Part shown: one piece after another, positions 28,550 through 38,157 of the stretch
Numbering within the stretch: position 1 is the first letter of the stretch
How the letters are laid out: every line of letters begins with the position of its first letter
NCBI GenBank assembly: GCA_023388355.1
Contig: JAEWGI010000064.1
Coordinates: forward strand, 1-64,000
Direction of reading: 5' to 3'
DNA: 64,000 nucleotides
Source: Pseudomonadota bacterium
Lineage (GTDB): Bacteria; Pseudomonadota; Gammaproteobacteria; Xanthomonadales; Xanthomonadaceae
Notes under the pieces: generated by a model
What the model was told of the DNA's origin: nothing
Seen by the model: only the letters and a program-made list of their open reading frames with translations
The model's database searches: none
Program-made: the position numbers and the translations under genes

Positions 28550-29497
28550 TCAGGCGTCCGACGGCCGCTCCATCAGCCGCCCCAGCCGGGTCAGGCTGGG
28601 CGAGATGGCCAGGTCCTGCGGCGAGACCAGGCGCGGGTTCGGGTCGGGCACCACGGTGTCGTCGCCGTCCATGTGCACCATCAGGCCGTCCTGGCTCCCC
28701 GCGGCCAGCAGGCCGGCGCGCCCGAGCACCGCCTGGCGGGCGCGCTCCAGTTCCTCGTCGCTGACCTGGGCCACTGCGTCGAGATCCTCGTGCAGCGCAT
28801 GCAGCTCGCCGCTTCGCAGCGTGTTCAGGCGCGTCCGCGCCGGCTGCAGGCTCTCGCGGCCCTGGGGATGCAGCAGCGGCCAGATCTCGTCGAACAGCGC
28901 CTTCCAGTCGATGTCGGGGAACGGCGCGTCGCCGCGCTCGCCGACCACGATCACCGGCGCGAGGCGTCCGGCCGGGACAGCCGCGCATTGCGCATAGGCG
29001 CGGTAGACCACCTCGCTGCAGACCATGCGGTCGGTGCTGTCGGGCAGCGCGTGGTCGAGCGCGACCCTTGCCAGCAGCCGGCCCCAGGGATGCACCGGCC
29101 ACTTGCCGCGCACCGCCATGATCGCGCCAAACAGGGCGAGCTGGTCGACCGGATACGGAATGCCGAGCATGCTCACTGCCTTGGCCAGGATTGCGGCGCT
29201 GTCCGCCGGGTCCAGGGCCGACCCACCCTGCCCTTCCATCCGCACCGCGTCGATGAAGCGGTGGTTGGCCTGCTCGGTCAGCCGGGTCGCGATTGAATAG
29301 CGGCGCACGCCTGCGGTGGCCGCCTCGATCAGGTCGCCGCTATCGGCCACGATCGCCGCATGGCTGTAGATGCTGTCGCTGGCCCAGGCGATCAGCTCGG
29401 ACAATGGCCCTTCGCCCATCATCAGCAGCACGTCGCCGGTGCGCAGTTCGTTGGCTGGAAACAGCTGCGTGGCTGCCGGTTCGGCTTGCATGTCCAT
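28550..29497 (-). CDS. Circularly permuted NlpC/P60 (YiiX-like) papain-fold protein
   Basis: The product of 315 residues has ANELRTGDVLLMMGEG, then the first catalytic histidine in SIYSHAAIVADSG and later the cysteine in RMVCSEVVYRAYAQC, the order expected for circularly permuted NlpC/P60 hydrolases (YaeF/YiiX type). No signal peptide is seen. The C-terminal 120 residues are of unknown function. The ATG at 29497 has AAGGAA 8 bases upstream and is preferred; an earlier ATG at 29518 overlaps the cyclase gene as ATGA. Either way it is cotranscribed with that gene. Confidence 0.8.
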   Translation of the reverse strand: MDMQAEPAATQLFPANELRTGDVLLMMGEGPLSELIAWASDSIYSHAAIVADSGDLIEAATAGVRRYSIATRLTEQANHRFIDAVRMEGQGGSALDPADSAAILAKAVSMLGIPYPVDQLALFGAIMAVRGKWPVHPWGRLLARVALDHALPDSTDRMVCSEVVYRAYAQCAAVPAGRLAPVIVVGERGDAPFPDIDWKALFDEIWPLLHPQGRESLQPARTRLNTLRSGELHALHEDLDAVAQVSDEELERARQAVLGRAGLLAAGSQDGLMVHMDGDDTVVPDPNPRLVSPQDLAISPSLTRLGRLMERPSDA

Positions 29498-29514
29498 GGC
29501 GCGGGTTCCTTGTG

Positions 29515-31203
29515 TCATGCGGTCCAGAGACCGTCGGGTGGGGACGCGGCCGTGGCGCGGTCGCGCCCGGCCGCCTTGCTGGCGTACAGCGCGGTGTCCG
29601 CGCGCTCGAACAGGCTCGACATCGACTCGCCCGGCATCAGCTGGGCCACGCCGATGCTCAGCGAAGCGGCGACGCTGGCGTCGGCCATCGACAGCTGGCG
29701 GCAGTTCACCGACACGCGCATGCGCTCGGCGATCCGCAGTGCGGATTCCGCGTCGTGCCCGGGCAGCAGCACGAGAAACTCGTCGCCGCCGTAGCGGCCA
29801 AGCGCATCGCTGCGGCGCAGCTGGTTGCGCAGCCGCCACGACACGATGCGCAGGCACTGGTCGCCGATGCTGTGGCCGTGGCGGTCGTTGATCTCCTTGA
29901 AATTGTCGACGTCGACGAAGGCGATCGACAGCGCCTCCGAGCGCGCACGCGCGCCCTCGACTTCCTTGAACAGGCGCTCCTCGATGCCGTGCCGGTTCAT
30001 GATCTTGGTCACCGGATCGATTGTGGCCTGGCGACTGGCGTTGTCGCGGTCGCGGCGCAGCTGCAGCAGCTTGTCCGACAGGCCCAGGGTCAGCAGCAGG
30101 CTGGCGAGTACGAAGCTGCCGGCCAGGCCCTGTCCCATCCAGGTCGGCCCGACCCACAGGCCCATCTGCTGTGCTGCGGCCATGCCGCAGAACAGGATCA
30201 GCGCGCTCCACGACACCAGCACTACCCGCGCCGCACGGTCGCCTCGCAGCGACAGCACGCTGCTGGCGAGCAGCAGCACCACGGCCGAGTACAGCAGCGC
30301 GAAGTTGCCAGTCCACAGGAGCACGGGCCAGGTGGCGACGAACGAGAGCGCACCCGTTACCGCGGCAAGCAGGCTTCCGATCTGCAGCAGCCGGTCGAAT
30401 ACCGGCGCCCTGTGCCTCAGGCCCAGATAAGCGGCCTGGAACAGGTTGCTGAACACAATGCCCATGCAGCCGAACACGCGATTTGCGCGCGGTCCGCTGC
30501 CGAAGTGGCTGTCCACGCCCGGAATCCAGCGCAGGTCGCCGCCGCTCGCCGCGAGGTAGCCGATCGCGCACACCAGCATGGCACTGAAGTACACATAGCT
30601 GCGCTCGCCGGTGCCGCTCCAGAATCCCAGACCCAGGATGGCGAGCACTGTCAGGCTCGTGAACACCAGGCTACGCCAGGCGACGAAGACCAGGTCCTCG
30701 CGATGGACCTGATCAAGCGGCTCCACCGAGATCGGCGAGACCGTGTTCGAGCGCCGTTCCACGCGCAGCCACATCGCCTCGCCGACCCGGATCCCCGCGG
30801 GCAGGTCGATCACCAGCGCGCGGTGGGAGTAGCGGTCATCGGCGTGTTCGCCATAGAGCGAGTGACGCGTAGGTGCGGTGGCTCCGGGTGCCCAGGCTTC
30901 GATCCGATAGAGGGACGGCGTGCGGATCACCAGCTGCGGCGCATCGGCCGCGTCGACGGCCGCGCTGGCCTCGATCCGCCACCACTGCACCTGGCGCGTG
31001 CTCTGCTGGATGTAGGGCCTGTCCCGGGGCGGCAGCAGCCGGTGGTCGTGGCGCCCGGCCAGCACCTCGGCGGCCGGCGGATCGTCGCGCAGCTCGCGCA
31101 CGGTCAGCTCCGCCGCTGTCGCGTTCGCGAGCAGCGGACACAAGAGCAGCAGCAGGCACACCAGCCAGCCGCACCTCTCCCCACAATGCCATGGATCCCC
31201 CAT
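29515..31203 (-). CDS. 7TM diguanylate cyclase (7TMR-DISM-GGDEF)
   Basis: The 562-residue protein has a signal peptide, a periplasmic domain of the 7TMR-DISM type (about 30-190, with RVERRSNTVSP), seven membrane segments (about 200-390) and a GGDEF domain. The active-site motif is intact in LGRYGGDEFLVLLPG, and the inhibitory I-site RxxD is present five residues before it (RRSD). It should make cyclic-di-GMP in response to a periplasmic signal and be product inhibited. It lies upstream of the NlpC/P60-like gene and overlaps its longest frame. Confidence 0.93.
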   Translation of the reverse strand: MGDPWHCGERCGWLVCLLLLLCPLLANATAAELTVRELRDDPPAAEVLAGRHDHRLLPPRDRPYIQQSTRQVQWWRIEASAAVDAADAPQLVIRTPSLYRIEAWAPGATAPTRHSLYGEHADDRYSHRALVIDLPAGIRVGEAMWLRVERRSNTVSPISVEPLDQVHREDLVFVAWRSLVFTSLTVLAILGLGFWSGTGERSYVYFSAMLVCAIGYLAASGGDLRWIPGVDSHFGSGPRANRVFGCMGIVFSNLFQAAYLGLRHRAPVFDRLLQIGSLLAAVTGALSFVATWPVLLWTGNFALLYSAVVLLLASSVLSLRGDRAARVVLVSWSALILFCGMAAAQQMGLWVGPTWMGQGLAGSFVLASLLLTLGLSDKLLQLRRDRDNASRQATIDPVTKIMNRHGIEERLFKEVEGARARSEALSIAFVDVDNFKEINDRHGHSIGDQCLRIVSWRLRNQLRRSDALGRYGGDEFLVLLPGHDAESALRIAERMRVSVNCRQLSMADASVAASLSIGVAQLMPGESMSSLFERADTALYASKAAGRDRATAASPPDGLWTA

Positions 31204-31250
31204 ACCGCGATCCTAAACGATCGCAATCCCTCCGGGGCGGACTACCGAAT

Positions 31251-32168
31251 TCAGCGGGCTGAACTCACCCTCGCCACCGCATCGTGCGCGTGCAGGCTTT
31301 CGAAATGCGACACGGTGGCGTCGAAGCGCGCGATCCGCGCGTCATCGGCCAGCGCTGCCGCCACCCGGCGCGCGGCGTCCTCGCAGAACATCAGGTTGGC
31401 GGCGTTGAGCGCGGCGAAGGCCTGCTCGTCCTCGCGCTTGACCGCGGTCTGCACCGGCGTGCCCAGGGCCTGTTCGATCGCGTCGACCAGTTCGGCCAGC
31501 GGCGGCAGGTCGAAGGCCGGACGCAGGCGCAGGCGGATGTCGGCGCGGCTGCGCTGCGCGTGCGGGGTTGCCGCCAGGCCGCGCGGCGAGGCCAGCCAGT
31601 CGACGACCGCTTCGGTCGAGGCCGGCGGGGCGGCCTCGAAGTCCCCGGCGAACCGCTGCGCGTTGAGCTGCCGCGACAGCGCGGCCGAGGCCGGGCAGGT
31701 GCTCGAGTACTCGACCGAGAAGGCCAGGTCCAGGGCCAGCTCCCCGTCGCCGAGTTCGGCCACCAGTTCCACCGGATAGGTCTTCCAGCCGCTGTGGCCG
31801 CTGGCCAGCGCCGGGCGCCGCAGCAGGTGCCCGTAGCGGATGGTCAGGCGCGCGCGCGAGGACAGGCCCTGCTGCGAATCGATGCAGTCCTGCAGCACCC
31901 GGCGCAGCATCGCCTGACCCGGCAGCTCGCTGGCCAGGGCGTCCTGCAGGCGCAGGTACAGGCGCGACATGTGGATGCCCCGGGCCTCGGCGCTGCGCAG
32001 GTCCACGGCAACGTCGACCGAGGCCGGCACCAGGACGGCAGCGCCGCCCTCCCCTGCGATGTGCAGCGGCAGGGCGATCCGGTCCATGCCGACCCAGTCG
32101 AGCGGGCGCGCGGCGCGGGCCGCGTCGCCGGCGACGTCGGGCAGGTTGCGGGCAGGGATCTGGGTCAC
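31251..32168 (-). CDS. folE2: GTP cyclohydrolase FolE2 (type IB)
   Basis: FolE2 makes dihydroneopterin triphosphate from GTP and does not depend on zinc as strictly as FolE1. The 305-residue protein starts NLPDVAGDAARAARPLDWVGMD with the family motif, shows VDLRSAEARGIHMSRLYLRL, the cysteine in SVEYSSTCPASAALSRQ, and ANLMFCEDAARRVA at the end. The start is GTG at 32168. In many bacteria FolE2 is Zur-regulated; no clear Zur box was looked for in detail. Confidence 0.92.
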   Translation of the reverse strand: MTQIPARNLPDVAGDAARAARPLDWVGMDRIALPLHIAGEGGAAVLVPASVDVAVDLRSAEARGIHMSRLYLRLQDALASELPGQAMLRRVLQDCIDSQQGLSSRARLTIRYGHLLRRPALASGHSGWKTYPVELVAELGDGELALDLAFSVEYSSTCPASAALSRQLNAQRFAGDFEAAPPASTEAVVDWLASPRGLAATPHAQRSRADIRLRLRPAFDLPPLAELVDAIEQALGTPVQTAVKREDEQAFAALNAANLMFCEDAARRVAAALADDARIARFDATVSHFESLHAHDAVARVSSAR

Positions 32169-32245
32169 TCGGATATCCGGACAGCGTGGAAACGCGACAG
32201 TTTAACGGCCGCGGGTGGAACGCCGGCGCAACGCTGCGTTGTCGG

Positions 32246-32914
32246 CTAGCGGCGGCGGGCGGCGCGCCAGCCGGCCAGCAGCAGGCGCGGCCCCAGCGCG
32301 GGCGACGCGGCGTCGCCGTCCCCGCGTCCGCGCACGCGCCGGTCAAGGGCGGTGCCGTGCAGGCGCCGCGGCAGGCTGAGGCCGGGGGCTGCGACGGTGG
32401 CGGCCTCCGGCGGCGGACCGCCCTGGACCAGGGCGCGTTCGCGCCGCAGGTCGTCGATCACTGCAGCCAGCGCCGGCGCCTCGGTGCCGCCTTCATCGAA
32501 CAGCGCCGCCTCGCAGGCCAGCAGCGCGCCGGCGAACTGCTCCAGGGCTCGAGTGTCTTCGTCGGCCGAGGCCGGCGCTCGGGTGGTCGGAAGCGCCGTC
32601 AGCGAGCGTCCAAGCGCGTCCCAGGGCGCGGCCAGCCGCTGCAGGGCCGCGCCCAGCGGATGCCGCCGCGCGCCCCGGCTCCAGCCCAGCAGCTCGTCCT
32701 GCCACCAGGCCAGCTTGGCCAGGCCCGGTGCAGGCTCCCTGCCCGCCCAGGCCGCATCGCCCAGCTCCTGCAGCAGGGTGAACCAGGCCGCGACCGTATC
32801 GCGCCGCGACGCCGGGACGAACACCGCCAGCAGCTCCCATTCCGGCCAGCGCGCGCGCCATTTGCCCAGGAAGCTGTCGAGGGAGTCCGCGCTGTCCAAC
32901 ACCGTATCGCCCAT
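32246..32914 (-). CDS. Squalene/phytoene synthase-like protein, possibly degenerate
   Basis: The 222-residue protein has a helical N-terminal half with AAWFTLLQELGDAAWAG and LAKLAWWQDELLGWSRGARRHPLGAAL, a pattern seen in squalene/phytoene synthase-fold proteins (for example NDUFAF6-like), but the DxxxD metal motifs of active synthases are not evident. The C-terminal part is Ala/Arg rich. It is about half the length of true synthases. A catalytic role is doubtful; it could bind isoprenoids. ATG at 32914. Confidence 0.6.
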   Translation of the reverse strand: MGDTVLDSADSLDSFLGKWRARWPEWELLAVFVPASRRDTVAAWFTLLQELGDAAWAGREPAPGLAKLAWWQDELLGWSRGARRHPLGAALQRLAAPWDALGRSLTALPTTRAPASADEDTRALEQFAGALLACEAALFDEGGTEAPALAAVIDDLRRERALVQGGPPPEAATVAAPGLSLPRRLHGTALDRRVRGRGDGDAASPALGPRLLLAGWRAARRR

Positions 32915-32950
32915 TGCCCTGCCGATCGCCCTTCGCCGTGAGCCGCCTAT

Positions 32951-33096
32951 TGTAGGAGCGGCTTCAGCCGCGAACCCGCGCCCGTTGGCATTGCGCGGAT
33001 CGGGCTGGCGTCAGGCTGGTGTCAGGCGCGAGTCCGGTGCGAGGGGGCGGTTTCGCGGCGTCGGATGTTCCGTTCGCGGCTGAAGCCGCTCCTACA
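32951..33096. repeat. REP pair around the mupP 3' end
   Basis: TGTAGGAGCGGCTTCAGCC begins the first copy at 32951-32974 and its inverted copy ends at 33073-33096. The two face each other over about 100 bases (a REPIN-like pair). The TAG stop of the downstream phosphatase gene lies inside the second copy. Confidence 0.85.
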
Positions 33097-33820
33097 GTGG
33101 AGCATCGGGCGGTGGCGCATCCGGCGGGATGCAGGGCCAGGCGGCCGGGTCGAGCAGCTGCTCCGGCGCGCGGATCATGACATCGCCCTGCCATGCCGCG
33201 GGGTCGTCGTCGTCCAGGCGATAGCCCCAGAGGGCCACCACCGAGGGCATGCCGGCGGCGCGGGCGGCGTCGATGTCGCGGCGGTCGTCGCCGACGTAGG
33301 TGCAGTCCGCGGCGGCGATGCCGATCGCCTCCGCCGCGTGCAGCAGCGGCAGCGGGTGCGGCTTGCGCTCGGCCAGGCTGTCGCCGCCGACCAGCACGCC
33401 GCAGCGCGTGGCCCAGCCCAGGCCCGGGAGCAGGTCGCGGGCGAGCGCATACGGCTTGTTGGTCACGACGCCCCAGCGCACGCCATCGCCTTCGAGCGCG
33501 TCCAGCAGCGGCCCGACGCCCGGGAACGGCGCGCCGTGGCGGCCCAGCTCCTCCCGGTAGAGGGCAAGGAATTCCGGCACCAGTTCCGGCACCTGCTCCG
33601 GCGGCACGTCGGGAAAGGCCGCAGCGGCCATCGCCCGCGCCCCGCGCGAGACGTGCGGCCGCAGCGCCGCCAGCACCATCGGCGCCTTGCCCCGCGCCGC
33701 GCGCATCCGGTTGACCGTCGCCAGCATGTCCGGCGCACTGTCGAGCAGGGTGCCGTCGAGATCGAACAGCACCCCGCGCGGAAAGCGTGCGCGGGGCAGG
33801 TGCGCGCCGGGAAGATTCAT
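33092..33820 (-). CDS. mupP: HAD-family sugar phosphatase, MupP/Gph type
   Basis: The 242-residue HAD phosphatase has motif I RGVLFDLDGTLLDSAPD, motif II VVTNKPYALA, the lysine in AERKPHPLPLL, and motif III YVGDDRRDIDAARAAG. In Pseudomonas a similar gene between mtaD/ubiG neighbours is MupP, N-acetylmuramate-6-phosphate phosphatase of peptidoglycan recycling; the order mtaD-ubiG-HAD here matches. Phosphoglycolate phosphatase (Gph) is the alternative. ATG at 33820; TAG stop inside a REP element. Confidence 0.85.
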   Translation of the reverse strand: MNLPGAHLPRARFPRGVLFDLDGTLLDSAPDMLATVNRMRAARGKAPMVLAALRPHVSRGARAMAAAAFPDVPPEQVPELVPEFLALYREELGRHGAPFPGVGPLLDALEGDGVRWGVVTNKPYALARDLLPGLGWATRCGVLVGGDSLAERKPHPLPLLHAAEAIGIAAADCTYVGDDRRDIDAARAAGMPSVVALWGYRLDDDDPAAWQGDVMIRAPEQLLDPAAWPCIPPDAPPPDAPL

Positions 33821-33889
33821 GCCGCGCCGGACCCGCGAGGGCGGGAGATGGGGTCTGGCCGGCGGGCGATGTCGATACGGAACCGCCGG

Positions 33890-33911
33890 TCGCGGCTGAA
33901 GCCGCTCCTAC
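33890..33911. repeat. Single REP element
   Basis: TCGCGGCTGAAGCCGCTCCT begins at 33890, same core as 32951 and 51738. It lies in the 244-base gap between mupP and ubiG, which otherwise shows no gene. Confidence 0.8.
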
Positions 33912-34064
33912 GGGAGTGGGATGCGCAAGGCCACGGCGCCGCGGATGGCGCCGCAGCGCGCCCGCCGACCAATCCCGCCCGACCATCCATCACGAATCAC
34001 CCGTCCCGTCCCGGAATCCCGAATCCCTGCTTTCAACGGACGAATGCCCGGTCATCCCCAACCC

Positions 34065-34796
34065 CTAATCCCCAATCCCCGCCTTCACAGCACACGCCAG
34101 GTAATTGACGTCCGTGCGCGACCCGATCCGCGCCGCATTCCGCCACGGCTCGTAGATCAGCCCGCTCACGTCCTCCAGCTCCAGCCCGGCTTCGCGCAGC
34201 CACGCGCCCAGCTCGGACGGGCGGATGAACTCGCTGTAGCGATGGGTGCCGGTCGGCAGCAGGCGCGCGATGTACTCGGCGCCGACGATGGCCAGCGCGA
34301 ACGCGGCCGGGGTGCGGTTGAGGGTGGAAACGAACACGCGCCCGCCCGGCTTCAGTGCGCGGGCGCAGGCGTGCAGGATCGCAGCCGGGTCCGGCACGTG
34401 TTCGAGCATCTCCATGCACGTCACCGCGTCGAAGGTTCCGGGCTCCGCATCGGCCAGCGCCTCCACCGACTGCACCCGGTAGTCGACCTGCGCGCCGGTT
34501 TCCAGGCCATGCAGGCGCGCCACCTTCACCAGCTCCGGCGCCAGGTCGATCGCGACCACGTCCGCGCCGGCCCTGGCCAGGGCCTCGCTCAGCAGGCCGC
34601 CGCCGCAGCCCACGTCGAGCACCCGCGCCCCGCGCAGCGGTACCCGCGCCGACACGTAACCCAGGCGCGCCGGGTTGAGCGCATGCAGCGGCTTCTGCGG
34701 GCCGTCCGGATCCCACCAGCGGTTGGCCAGCGCGGCGAAGCGGTCGAGCTCTTCCTGGCGGAAGTTGGCACCGGTGGTGCCGGGGGAAGCGTTCAT
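34065..34796 (-). CDS. ubiG: 3-demethylubiquinol 3-O-methyltransferase UbiG
   Basis: UbiG carries out both O-methylations of ubiquinone synthesis using S-adenosylmethionine. The 243-residue protein shows [20 protein letters not shown], the SAM motif [28 protein letters not shown], and the late [14 protein letters not shown] characteristic of UbiG. The ATG at 34796 gives the normal N-terminus; the frame is open upstream to 34823. mtaD precedes and mupP follows on the same strand, a conserved order. Confidence 0.95.
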   Translation of the reverse strand: MNASPGTTGANFRQEELDRFAALANRWWDPDGPQKPLHALNPARLGYVSARVPLRGARVLDVGCGGGLLSEALARAGADVVAIDLAPELVKVARLHGLETGAQVDYRVQSVEALADAEPGTFDAVTCMEMLEHVPDPAAILHACARALKPGGRVFVSTLNRTPAAFALAIVGAEYIARLLPTGTHRYSEFIRPSELGAWLREAGLELEDVSGLIYEPWRNAARIGSRTDVNYLACAVKAGIGD

Positions 34797-34863
34797 CGAC
34801 TCGGGTCCTGTGGGTCGCGCCATATTGTAGGGGCCACGCCCGCGCGACGCTGCGGGAGCGGCA

Positions 34864-36207
34864 TCAGGGCCGCGCGACGGCGGCGATGCGGTCGCGCCAC
34901 TGGCGCGCGTTGGCGACGATGCGCGCCGGATCGATGTCCACCAGCACCCGCTCGCGCAGCCGCGCCCGGCCGGCGATCCAGACGTCGCTGACCTGCTGGC
35001 GGCCGGTGGCGTAGACCAGCTGCGAGATCACGTTGTGCAGTGGCTGGGTTTCGAGCGCGGAGAGGTCCACGCAGGCCAGGTCGGCCTGCTTGCCCGGTTC
35101 GATCGAACCGACCAGGTGGTCGAAGCCGATCGCCTTCGCTCCGCCCAGGGTCGCGGCGCGCAGGGCGGTGGAGGCGTCCAGCGCCGCGGCGTTCTCGGCC
35201 ACGGCCTTGGCCAGGATCGCCGCGGTGCGGGTTTCGCCGAACATGTCCAGGTCGTTGTTGCTGGCCACGCCGTCGGTGCCGATGGCGAGCGTGACGCCCG
35301 CCCGCTCCAGCGCGCAGGCCGGGCAGAAGCCCGAGGCCAGCTTGAGGTTCGATTCGGGGCAGTGGACCACGCTCACCCCGCGCTCGGCGCACAGGTGGAT
35401 CTCGGCCTCGGTGAGCTGGGTCATGTGCACCGCGATCAGGCGGTCGTTCACCAGGCCCAGCCGGTCCAGCCGCGCCAGCGGGCGCTGGCCGTGCTCGTCC
35501 AGCGACTGCGCCACCTCCTGCGCGGTCTCGTGCAGGTGCAGGTGCACCGGCAGGTCGAGCTGGTCGGCCAGCATCCGGATGCGGGCGAAATTGGCGTCGT
35601 TGACCGTGTACGGCGCGTGCGGCGCGAACGCGGTGGCCACCAGCGGGTCGTCGCGCCACTGGTCGTGGACCGCGCCGGCCTTGTCGAAATACTCGTCGTC
35701 GCTGGCCGCCCAGGCGGTGGGGAAATCGATCACCGGCAGGCCGATGCGCGCGCGGAAGCCGTGCCTGCGGTAGGTGGCGGCCTGGACGTCGGGGAAGAAG
35801 TAGTTCTCGTTGACGCAGGTCACGCCGCCGCGCAGCAGTTCGGCGATCGCCAGGCTCACCCCGTCCTCGACGAAGCCCGGCCCCATCACCGCGCCCTCGA
35901 TCGGCCAGATGTGCTGCTGCAGCCAGACCTTGAGCGGCAGGTCGTCGGCGACCCCGCGCAGCAGGGTCATCGGGTTGTGGGTGTGGGCGTTGACCAGGCC
36001 GGGAATCAGCGCCGCGTCGGGGCGCGAGACGGTTTCGCGCGGCGCATAGCGGGTTCGCGCCTCGGCGGTCGGCAGCACGGCGACGATGACGCCGTCATGC
36101 ACGGCCACGGCATGGTTTTCGAGCACCACGCCATGCGGCTCGACCGGCACGACGAAGCCGGCTTCGATCAGCAGGTCGCAGGGCTGCGGAGGGGGGATGT
36201 GTGCCAT
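34864..36207 (-). CDS. mtaD: 5-methylthioadenosine/S-adenosylhomocysteine deaminase (TRZ/ATZ family)
   Basis: The 447-residue amidohydrolase has [19 protein letters not shown] with the H-x-H metal site, [34 protein letters not shown], and [17 protein letters not shown]. Family members deaminate S-adenosylhomocysteine, methylthioadenosine or adenosine. Neighbouring ubiG produces S-adenosylhomocysteine, which fits recycling of the methyl-donor by-product. A 235-base gap of no clear content separates it from efp. Confidence 0.9.
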   Translation of the reverse strand: MAHIPPPQPCDLLIEAGFVVPVEPHGVVLENHAVAVHDGVIVAVLPTAEARTRYAPRETVSRPDAALIPGLVNAHTHNPMTLLRGVADDLPLKVWLQQHIWPIEGAVMGPGFVEDGVSLAIAELLRGGVTCVNENYFFPDVQAATYRRHGFRARIGLPVIDFPTAWAASDDEYFDKAGAVHDQWRDDPLVATAFAPHAPYTVNDANFARIRMLADQLDLPVHLHLHETAQEVAQSLDEHGQRPLARLDRLGLVNDRLIAVHMTQLTEAEIHLCAERGVSVVHCPESNLKLASGFCPACALERAGVTLAIGTDGVASNNDLDMFGETRTAAILAKAVAENAAALDASTALRAATLGGAKAIGFDHLVGSIEPGKQADLACVDLSALETQPLHNVISQLVYATGRQQVSDVWIAGRARLRERVLVDIDPARIVANARQWRDRIAAVARP

Positions 36208-36442
36208 GCCTCATTCTGACAGGTCGCATCGGGCGGCGCGTCGACAGCCGCGGCGCATCGACGCCCCTTGTCGCCCCGCAGGACGGGGGGCGCGCCTCCA
36301 TCCAGCCGTCTTCGCGAGTGCAGCGGGAGCCCGCCTTCCGCGGCCGGCAGCCTGCACGGCGGGGATCTCCCAATGCGTGGCAGTGATGTATCTGCAGGGA
36401 CAGATCGAGCTCCGACGAGCGACGGCTCGATCCCCCGCCTGC

Positions 36443-37009
36443 TCACTTCACCCGGCTGACGTACTCGCCCGAGCGGGTGTCGACCTTGATGATCTCGTCC
36501 TGGCCGACGAACAGCGGCACCCGGACCACGGCGCCGGTTTCCAGGGTCGCCGGCTTGCCGCCGCCGCCGGAAGTGTCGCCGCGCACGCCGGGGTCGGTCT
36601 GGGTGATCTTGAGTTCGACGAAGTTGGGCGGGGTGACGGCGATCGGGCTGCCGTTCCACAGCGTCACCACGCAGGTTTCCTCGCCCTTGAGGTACTTCTC
36701 GGCGCCGCCCATGCCGGCCTCGTCGGCCTGCACCTGCTCGAAGCTCTCCGGGTTCATGAAATGCCAGTACTCGCCGTCGCTGTACAGGTACTGCATGTCG
36801 GTGTCGACGACGTCGGCGGCCTCGACCGAATCGGTCGACTTCATGGTGATTTCCTGCACCCGGCCGGTCTTGATCAGGCGGTAGCGCACGCGGGTGAAGG
36901 CCTGGCCCTTGCCCGGCTTGACGTAGTCGGTCTCGGTGATGATCGCCGGTTCGTTGTTGACCAGGATCTTCTGGCCGTTCTTGACGTCGTTCATGCCCAG
37001 GTTGGCCAT
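36443..37009 (-). CDS. efp: Elongation factor P
   Basis: EF-P relieves ribosome stalling at polyproline. The 188-residue protein has the modification loop VKPGKGQAF with Lys34 as the target of beta-lysylation, matching the divergent epmB. The domains II and III follow, ending [14 protein letters not shown] at 37009, with CAGGAG 5 bases upstream. EpmA is not in the window. Confidence 0.97.
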   Translation of the reverse strand: MANLGMNDVKNGQKILVNNEPAIITETDYVKPGKGQAFTRVRYRLIKTGRVQEITMKSTDSVEAADVVDTDMQYLYSDGEYWHFMNPESFEQVQADEAGMGGAEKYLKGEETCVVTLWNGSPIAVTPPNFVELKITQTDPGVRGDTSGGGGKPATLETGAVVRVPLFVGQDEIIKVDTRSGEYVSRVK

Positions 37010-37093
37010 GGGGTCTCCTGATGGGCCGCCCGCGGGCGGCTAGAATGCGGGGATTGGGTGCCGGCGCCGCCGGACCGGGAATCGCAGACCGCA

Positions 37094-38095
37094 ATGATAC
37101 CTGCTGCCACTACCCGGCTGCAGCCAAAGGGCTGGCAGCAGGCCTGGCGCGACGCCATCCGCGAGCCGCGCGAGCTGCTGTCGGTGCTGGGCCTGGAGGG
37201 CCTGGTCGAGGCCTCGTGCGCCGCCGCGGAGTCGTTCCCGCTGCGGGTGCCGCGCGGCTTCGTGGCGCGCATGCGCCACGGCGACCCGCACGATCCGCTG
37301 CTGCGCCAGGTGCTGCCGCTGGACGAGGAGCTGCGCGCGGTCCCCGGCTTCTCGCTCGATGCGGTGGGCGATACGGCCGCGCGCGCCGGCCACGGCGTGA
37401 TCCACAAATACCGCGGCCGCGCCCTGCTGGTGGCCACCGGCAGCTGCGCGGTGCACTGCCGCTATTGCTTCCGCCGCCATTTCCCCTACGCCGAGCAGAC
37501 CGCCGCGGCCGGGCACTGGAGCGAGGCGCTGGACGCGATCCGCGCCGATCCGTCCCTGCACGAGGTGATCCTGTCCGGCGGCGACCCGCTGTCGCTGGCC
37601 ACGCCCCGGCTGGCCGCGCTCACCGACGCCCTGGCCGGGATCGCCCACGTGCGCCGGCTGCGCATCCACAGCCGGCTGCCGATCGTCCTGCCCGAGCGCG
37701 TCGACGACGAGCTGGCCGACTGGCTGGCGCGGCTGCCGTGGCCGGTGGCGGTGGTGGTGCACGCCAACCACGCCAACGAATTCGATGCCACGGTCGACGC
37801 GGCCATGGCCCGGCTGCGCGCGACCGGCGCCAGCCTGCTCAACCAGGCGGTGCTGCTGCGCGGGGTGAACGACTCGCTCCGGGCCCAGGTCGACCTGCAC
37901 GAACGCGGCTTCGCCGCCGGCGTGCTGCCCTACTACCTGCACCAGCTCGACCGCGTTGCCGGCGCCGCCCACTTCGAGGTCGACGACGACGCCGCGCGCA
38001 GCCTGCATGCGGCGATGCGCGAACACCTCTCCGGCTACCTGCTGCCGCGGCTGGTGCGGGAAGTCGCCGGCGACGCCTCCAAGCGCGCACTGTGA
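37094..38095 (+). CDS. epmB: EF-P (R)-beta-lysylation radical SAM protein EpmB
   Basis: EpmB is the lysine 2,3-aminomutase that makes (R)-beta-lysine for EF-P. The 333-residue protein has the radical SAM cluster motif C118-x3-C122-x2-C125 (SCAVHCRYCFRRHFP), VILSGGDPLSLATPRL, IHSRLPIVLPERV and a C-terminal DLHERGFAAGVLPYYLHQLD. It is divergent from efp over an 84-base gap with a TAGAAT box at 37041-37046. ATG at 37094; the frame is open a little upstream. Confidence 0.95.
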   Translation: MIPAATTRLQPKGWQQAWRDAIREPRELLSVLGLEGLVEASCAAAESFPLRVPRGFVARMRHGDPHDPLLRQVLPLDEELRAVPGFSLDAVGDTAARAGHGVIHKYRGRALLVATGSCAVHCRYCFRRHFPYAEQTAAAGHWSEALDAIRADPSLHEVILSGGDPLSLATPRLAALTDALAGIAHVRRLRIHSRLPIVLPERVDDELADWLARLPWPVAVVVHANHANEFDATVDAAMARLRATGASLLNQAVLLRGVNDSLRAQVDLHERGFAAGVLPYYLHQLDRVAGAAHFEVDDDAARSLHAAMREHLSGYLLPRLVREVAGDASKRAL

Positions 38096-38157
38096 GCGCC
38101 GCCATGGACGCGACCCGCGGTGGCATGGCATAACCCCGGTTCCACGGGGAGGACTCC

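Noticed and set aside
36403..36432. Eight-base inverted repeat after efp as a terminator
   Set aside because: Perfect stem GATCGAGC/GCTCGATC but a 14-base loop and no T tract on either strand.
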